DNA of 64,000 nucleotides. Source: an uncultured Collinsella sp. GTDB taxonomy: Bacteria; Actinomycetota; Coriobacteriia; Coriobacteriales; Coriobacteriaceae. The stretch covers positions 1 to 64,000 of the forward strand of contig CABSNM010000002.1 in the NCBI GenBank assembly GCA_902479065.1, in the 5' to 3' direction. This document shows, in pieces, positions 60,784-64,000 of this stretch (positions within the stretch are counted from its first letter, which is position 1; each line of letters opens with the position of its first letter). Both the position numbers and the translations under genes were made by a program. The notes under the pieces were generated by a model. The model was given only the letters and a program-made list of their open reading frames with translations. It made no database searches and had not been told where the DNA came from.

Positions 60784-62313
60784 ATGAACGAGTCGTATCG
60801 CCTGGGCGAGCAATCGATTATTGCCTATCTTCAGCGACTTGCGAACGGCGTCTCGACCGCCGAACTCGATGTTGCCGCGCTGCCTGCTGAGCTACGCGCC
60901 GTTGGCGAGCAACTGCAAAAGACGCATGCCATCCTGCAACAAGAGCGCCAGCTGCTTGAGCGCAACGCCTATATCGATCCGCTCACCAACTTGGGCAACC
61001 GCAACGGATTCGACCGTCACGTCGAGCAACTCTGGCGCAAAGGCGACCCCTTCACCTGCGCCTATATTGACATCGACCATCTCAAGCATTGCAATGATAG
61101 GTTTGGCCACGCCGAAGGCAATCGCTATATTCTGAGCATCTGCCGCACGCTCTCCGAAACCATGGAGCACGATGAGATGCTGTTCCGTATCGGTGGAGAC
61201 GAGTTTGTGCTCATCTCGCTCTCCGCAAACGAGATTGAACTCGAGCAGCGCTTGGAGCAGGTACGTACCAGGCTGATCGAGGCGAGCTCAGGTGGCAAGG
61301 CGCCCATGATCGGCAGCTTTAGCTTTGGCTGCTCGCGCGTCGATCCACTTGCTGGCGACACGCGTCGCCAGATGACAATGGATGCCGATCGCAAGATGTA
61401 TCGCTATAAGCTTATGCATCGTGTGCAGCAACCGAAAGACGATGACGCGCCGCAACGCCCAATCGTCGATCAGCTTCCCTGCAACGACCGGGTGTTCCAA
61501 GCGATCTCCATGAGCTCCGAGACGCGCTATCCGTTTATCCTCAATCTCGATACGGGAGAATCGCAATGGTCTGTTAACGCCGTGCGCGATTTTGACCTGC
61601 CCTCCCAGCACCCTTTTAACTCACTCGACATGTGGCTCGCCCGCGTTCATCCCGAGGACCGCGACAACGTACGTACCGAACTCGACATGGTGATAAACGG
61701 CACGTGGCACTTCCACTACATGCAGTATCGCGTAATGGATGCCACCGGAAAATACGTGCTTTGCGACTGCACGGGCTACCGCTTGGACGGCACCGATACC
61801 GAGCCCGACATGTATGTGGGCATTATCATCAACCGAAGCTTGGCAGATACGACCGATTCCGTGACCGGCTTGGGCGATATTCACGCCCTGGTCAACGCCA
61901 TTGGCGAAATGCGTCGCGTGGCGCGCAAGGCGGGGTTGATCGCCATTAAAATCGATGATATCGCTCAGGTCAATGCCCGTTTTGGCTTTGATGCGGGCGA
62001 CCGTGTTTTGGCAGAATGTGCCGCCTGTCTGGTGGAATGCTCGCGCGGTAAGGGTCGTATGTTCCGCTCGACGGGGCCGATGTTCGTGGCGCTTTTCGAC
62101 GACTTTGATCCCGAAGAAACCGATACGATTGCAGAGGAAATCGAGCGGTTCCTGGGTTCGCCCGTGCTCTTTGGCCCATTTGAATATCAGCCGCCCATTC
62201 GCGTGGCCACGCTCCATCTGGACGGCGTCGACCGTCAGCCCGTTTCGATTTTGAACGAGCTCAAAGCGTTGCTCGGGAAAGCCGTGCAGGTGCCAGGTAC
62301 CAAACTGGATTAG
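60784..62313 (+). CDS. GGDEF - PAS-like - degenerate GGDEF protein
   Basis: This 509-residue protein has a coiled segment at about 30-60. A canonical GGDEF domain follows, with DPLTNLGNRNGFD, YIDIDHLKHCNDRFGHAEGN and FRIGGDEFVLIS (GGDEF at 137-141). The upstream RxxD inhibition site is not present. A PAS-like part covers about 255-370 (YPFILNLDTGESQWSV, WLARVHPEDRDNVR). A second GGDEF-like domain has DSVTGLGDIHALV but reads STGPMFVALF where GGDEF should be, so it is inactive. It likely makes c-di-GMP under control of a sensed signal. AAGGAGG precedes the ATG. Confidence 0.88.
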   Translation: MNESYRLGEQSIIAYLQRLANGVSTAELDVAALPAELRAVGEQLQKTHAILQQERQLLERNAYIDPLTNLGNRNGFDRHVEQLWRKGDPFTCAYIDIDHLKHCNDRFGHAEGNRYILSICRTLSETMEHDEMLFRIGGDEFVLISLSANEIELEQRLEQVRTRLIEASSGGKAPMIGSFSFGCSRVDPLAGDTRRQMTMDADRKMYRYKLMHRVQQPKDDDAPQRPIVDQLPCNDRVFQAISMSSETRYPFILNLDTGESQWSVNAVRDFDLPSQHPFNSLDMWLARVHPEDRDNVRTELDMVINGTWHFHYMQYRVMDATGKYVLCDCTGYRLDGTDTEPDMYVGIIINRSLADTTDSVTGLGDIHALVNAIGEMRRVARKAGLIAIKIDDIAQVNARFGFDAGDRVLAECAACLVECSRGKGRMFRSTGPMFVALFDDFDPEETDTIAEEIERFLGSPVLFGPFEYQPPIRVATLHLDGVDRQPVSILNELKALLGKAVQVPGTKLD

Positions 62314-62387
62314 CACCGCGCCCACACCGCCTCCCCCATCGTGCGATAATCCTCTGCAGAAGTCACCGACAGCAGAGGGAGTTTGTG

Positions 62388-63011
62388 ATGAAGGTTCTTT
62401 TGGTCAATGGCAGCCCCAAGGCAAACGGCAACACCGCCCGCGCACTCGCCGAGGTCGCCGAGCAACTCAATGCCGAAGGCATTGATACCGAGGTGTTTCA
62501 GCTGGGCACCAAGCCCATTCGCGACTGCATTGGCTGTGGTCAGTGCGGCAAGCTCGATTGCCGCTGCACCTTTGACGATGACGTGGTGAACGAGCTGATC
62601 GCTGCCGCCGAGCAGGCAGATGGCTTTGTCTTTGGCTCGCCCGTCTACTATGCGCATCCCAGCGGACGCATCCTTTCGGCCCTCGATCGCGCATTCTATG
62701 CCGGCAGCAAAGCCTTTGCACACAAGCCGGGCGCTGCCGTCGCCGTTGCCCGTCGCGGCGGCACGTCGACCACCTTCGACGTGCTCAATAAGTACTTCAC
62801 CATCAACCAGATGCCCGTGGTTGCTTCCACGTACTGGAACAACGTGTTTGGCGCCATGCCGGGCGAGGCCGCCCAGGACGCCGAGGGCCTGGCCACCATG
62901 CGCAACATCGGCAAGAACATGGCCTGGCTCCTGCATTGTATCGAGGCAGGACAGGCCGCCGGTATCGAAGCCCCCGAAGCCGATCGCGAGCGCACCAACT
63001 TCATCAGGTAG
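62388..63011 (+). CDS. Flavodoxin-fold NAD(P)H-dependent oxidoreductase with cysteine cluster
   Basis: This 207-residue protein has an N-terminal FMN loop (LLVNGSPKANGNTARAL), then the cysteine run CIGCGQCGKLDCRC, as in iron-sulfur flavoproteins. FVFGSPVYYAHPSG and AVARRGGTSTTFDVLN complete the family pattern. It probably reduces small quinone-like or nitro compounds or acts in an electron relay. ATG 62388 follows GAGGGAGTTTGTG. The ArsC-like gene follows 17 bp later. Confidence 0.88.
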   Translation: MKVLLVNGSPKANGNTARALAEVAEQLNAEGIDTEVFQLGTKPIRDCIGCGQCGKLDCRCTFDDDVVNELIAAAEQADGFVFGSPVYYAHPSGRILSALDRAFYAGSKAFAHKPGAAVAVARRGGTSTTFDVLNKYFTINQMPVVASTYWNNVFGAMPGEAAQDAEGLATMRNIGKNMAWLLHCIEAGQAAGIEAPEADRERTNFIR

Positions 63012-63028
63012 AACGGCGGAACAAATAC

Positions 63029-63370
63029 ATGAACGTGCAAATTTTTGGCACCAAAAAGTCTTTCGATACCAAGAAAGCACAGCGCTTCTTCAAAGAGCGC
63101 CGCATTAAGGTGCAGTTTATCGACCTTAAGGAAAAGGAGATGAGCAAGGGCGAGCTCACGAGCGTGATGCAGGCGGTCGGCGGTATCGACAAGCTGCTCA
63201 ACCCCAAGGCCAAGGACGAGGAGACGCTCGCGCTCATCCAGCACCTCACCCCCAGCCAGCGCTTCGACAAGTTGCTCGAGAACCAGCAGGTTCTAGCCGA
63301 GCCCATCGTGCGTAACGGCAAAAAGGCCACCGTCGGTTATTGCCCCGATGTATGGGGAGCCTGGGAGTAG
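63029..63370 (+). CDS. ArsC/Spx-family protein with Ser at the usual Cys position
   Basis: This 113-residue protein has the thioredoxin-like ArsC fold: VQIFGTKKSFDTKKAQRFF, FIDLKEKEMSKGELTSVMQA, AEPIVRNGKKATVGY. Related proteins carry a redox Cys at the position that reads Ser11 here (GTKKS). No other cysteine is near it, so arsenate reduction by the usual path is unlikely. It might be a regulator like Spx or an enzyme of unknown kind. It follows the flavoprotein gene by 17 bp with no strong ribosome site. Confidence 0.82.
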   Translation: MNVQIFGTKKSFDTKKAQRFFKERRIKVQFIDLKEKEMSKGELTSVMQAVGGIDKLLNPKAKDEETLALIQHLTPSQRFDKLLENQQVLAEPIVRNGKKATVGYCPDVWGAWE

Positions 63371-63456
63371 CCTGTGTTATTTGCCAGCGCGTGGGTATAA
63401 GAGCAGGCGTTTGGCATATGATTCAACTGTAAGCCATGTCTAACAAAGGAGGGCAC

Positions 63457-64000
63457 ATGCCCAACAAACCCGTGAAAATCATCATGCTTACCGGATACCT
63501 CGGTGCCGGCAAGACCACGCTGCTCAACCACATCCTCGCTAACGACGGCGGTATCCGCGCCGCCGTAATCGTCAACGATATCGGCGAGATCAATGTGGAC
63601 GCCAGCCTCATCGCCGACGGCGGCCTTTCCGAGACCGACGACCTCATCCCGCTCACCAACGGCTGCATCTGCTGCACGCTTTCGAATGACCTGGCCAACC
63701 AGCTGCAGGGCATCGCCGATTCGGGCAACTTCGATTACATCATCATCGAGGCCTCGGGCATTTGCGAGCCCATCCCCATCGCCTACACCATCTCGAGCTT
63801 CTGCGACGAGGCCAAGGTGGGCGGCGAGCCTAAGCTCGCGCTCGACAACATCGTGGCCGTGGTCGACTGTGCCCGCATGTACGACGAGTTCAACGGCGGT
63901 CGCGACCTGCTGGCTGAGGATATCGACGAGGACGACATCGAGAGCCTGCTCATCCAGCAGATCGAGTTCTGCTCCACGCTGATCCTCAACAAGACCGATA
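63457..64000 (+). CDS. CobW/G3E-family GTPase (metallochaperone), truncated by the window
   Basis: The 181 residues in view start IIMLTGYLGAGKTTLLNHIL (Walker A) and continue with VIVNDIGEINVD, the metal site NGCICCTLSNDLA (CxCC), YIIIEASGICEP, NIVAVVDCARM and NKTD (the G4 motif). This is the GTPase domain of CobW/YeiR-type proteins, which deliver zinc or other metals. The protein continues beyond the window. AAAGGAGGGCAC precedes the ATG. Confidence 0.92.
   Translation, partial: MPNKPVKIIMLTGYLGAGKTTLLNHILANDGGIRAAVIVNDIGEINVDASLIADGGLSETDDLIPLTNGCICCTLSNDLANQLQGIADSGNFDYIIIEASGICEPIPIAYTISSFCDEAKVGGEPKLALDNIVAVVDCARMYDEFNGGRDLLAEDIDEDDIESLLIQQIEFCSTLILNKTD

Overview
The window is about 64 kb of GC-rich (roughly 60%) bacterial chromosome. 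Gene content and protein style point to an anaerobic gut actinobacterium of the class Coriobacteriia, most likely Collinsella. The main clues are a bile salt hydrolase, LAxTG-type cell-wall sorting signals, a reverse-type rubrerythrin, a fermentative iron-ADH/aldehyde dehydrogenase pair and many LysR regulators. The organism call is inference from recognised sequence style, not from a marker gene. I see no rRNA, tRNA, CRISPR array, transposase or prophage module.

Layout. 1-2.7 kb: small secreted/surface proteins, one with an LAQTG sorting signal, plus a broken gene fragment at the edge. 2.8-3.5 kb: DUF554 membrane protein. 3.6-9.2 kb: a tight three-gene unit of a TerB-domain protein, a BrxD-like ATPase and a BrxHI/Lhr-like helicase. 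This is a BREX-type ATPase-helicase pair without the BREX methylase or PglZ and is the best candidate for an under-described defence or DNA-handling system. 9.3-22 kb: RNA modification and housekeeping (Elp3, spermidine-synthase-like protein, XRE/DUF4097 pair, two methyltransferases including TrmB, Ski2-like helicase, DUF2130, phosphoesterase, HIRAN protein, and a 27-residue membrane peptide resembling holin-like toxins). 22.4-25.9 kb: aldehyde dehydrogenase plus iron-ADH operon under a Rex-like operator, then rubrerythrin. 26-27.6 kb: a probable PD-(D/E)XK nuclease-fold protein between two copies of a 120-bp terminal-inverted-repeat element; a third copy lies near 16 kb. 27.5-30.6 kb: vitamin B6 regulator pdxR divergent from pdxST. 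31-34 kb: RGG-repeat protein, MFS exporter and a deformylase-like protein. 34-40.3 kb: LysR gene and a minus-strand operon of amidohydrolase, two neutral-ceramidase-like proteins and a PTS permease. 40.5-49.6 kb: XRE-aminotransferase fusion, LysR/EamA pair, Kup potassium transporter, bile salt hydrolase, a second deformylase-like protein and a purine permease. 49.8-57.1 kb: LAATG-anchored beta-helix surface protein, esterase, uracil permease, MetE-like methyltransferase with LysR and HAD genes. 57.2-59.3 kb: TPP riboswitch controlling thiM, a thiamine-binding protein and thiE. 59.3-64 kb: patatin, a deleted EAL gene beside a GGDEF-PAS-GGDEF protein, flavoprotein, ArsC-like protein and a truncated G3E GTPase.

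How the genes work together. Several units read as self-contained circuits: pdxR regulating pdxST through CTGRYMTTA repeats; NADH-sensing control of alcohol metabolism; thiamine feedback through a riboswitch ending in an intrinsic terminator; and an aminotransferase fused to its own likely repressor. Small palindromic repeats (35, 62, 104 and 120 bp) sit between many operons; two copies of the 120-bp element supply the stop codons of neighbouring genes. All functions are assigned by reading motifs by eye; no database search was run.
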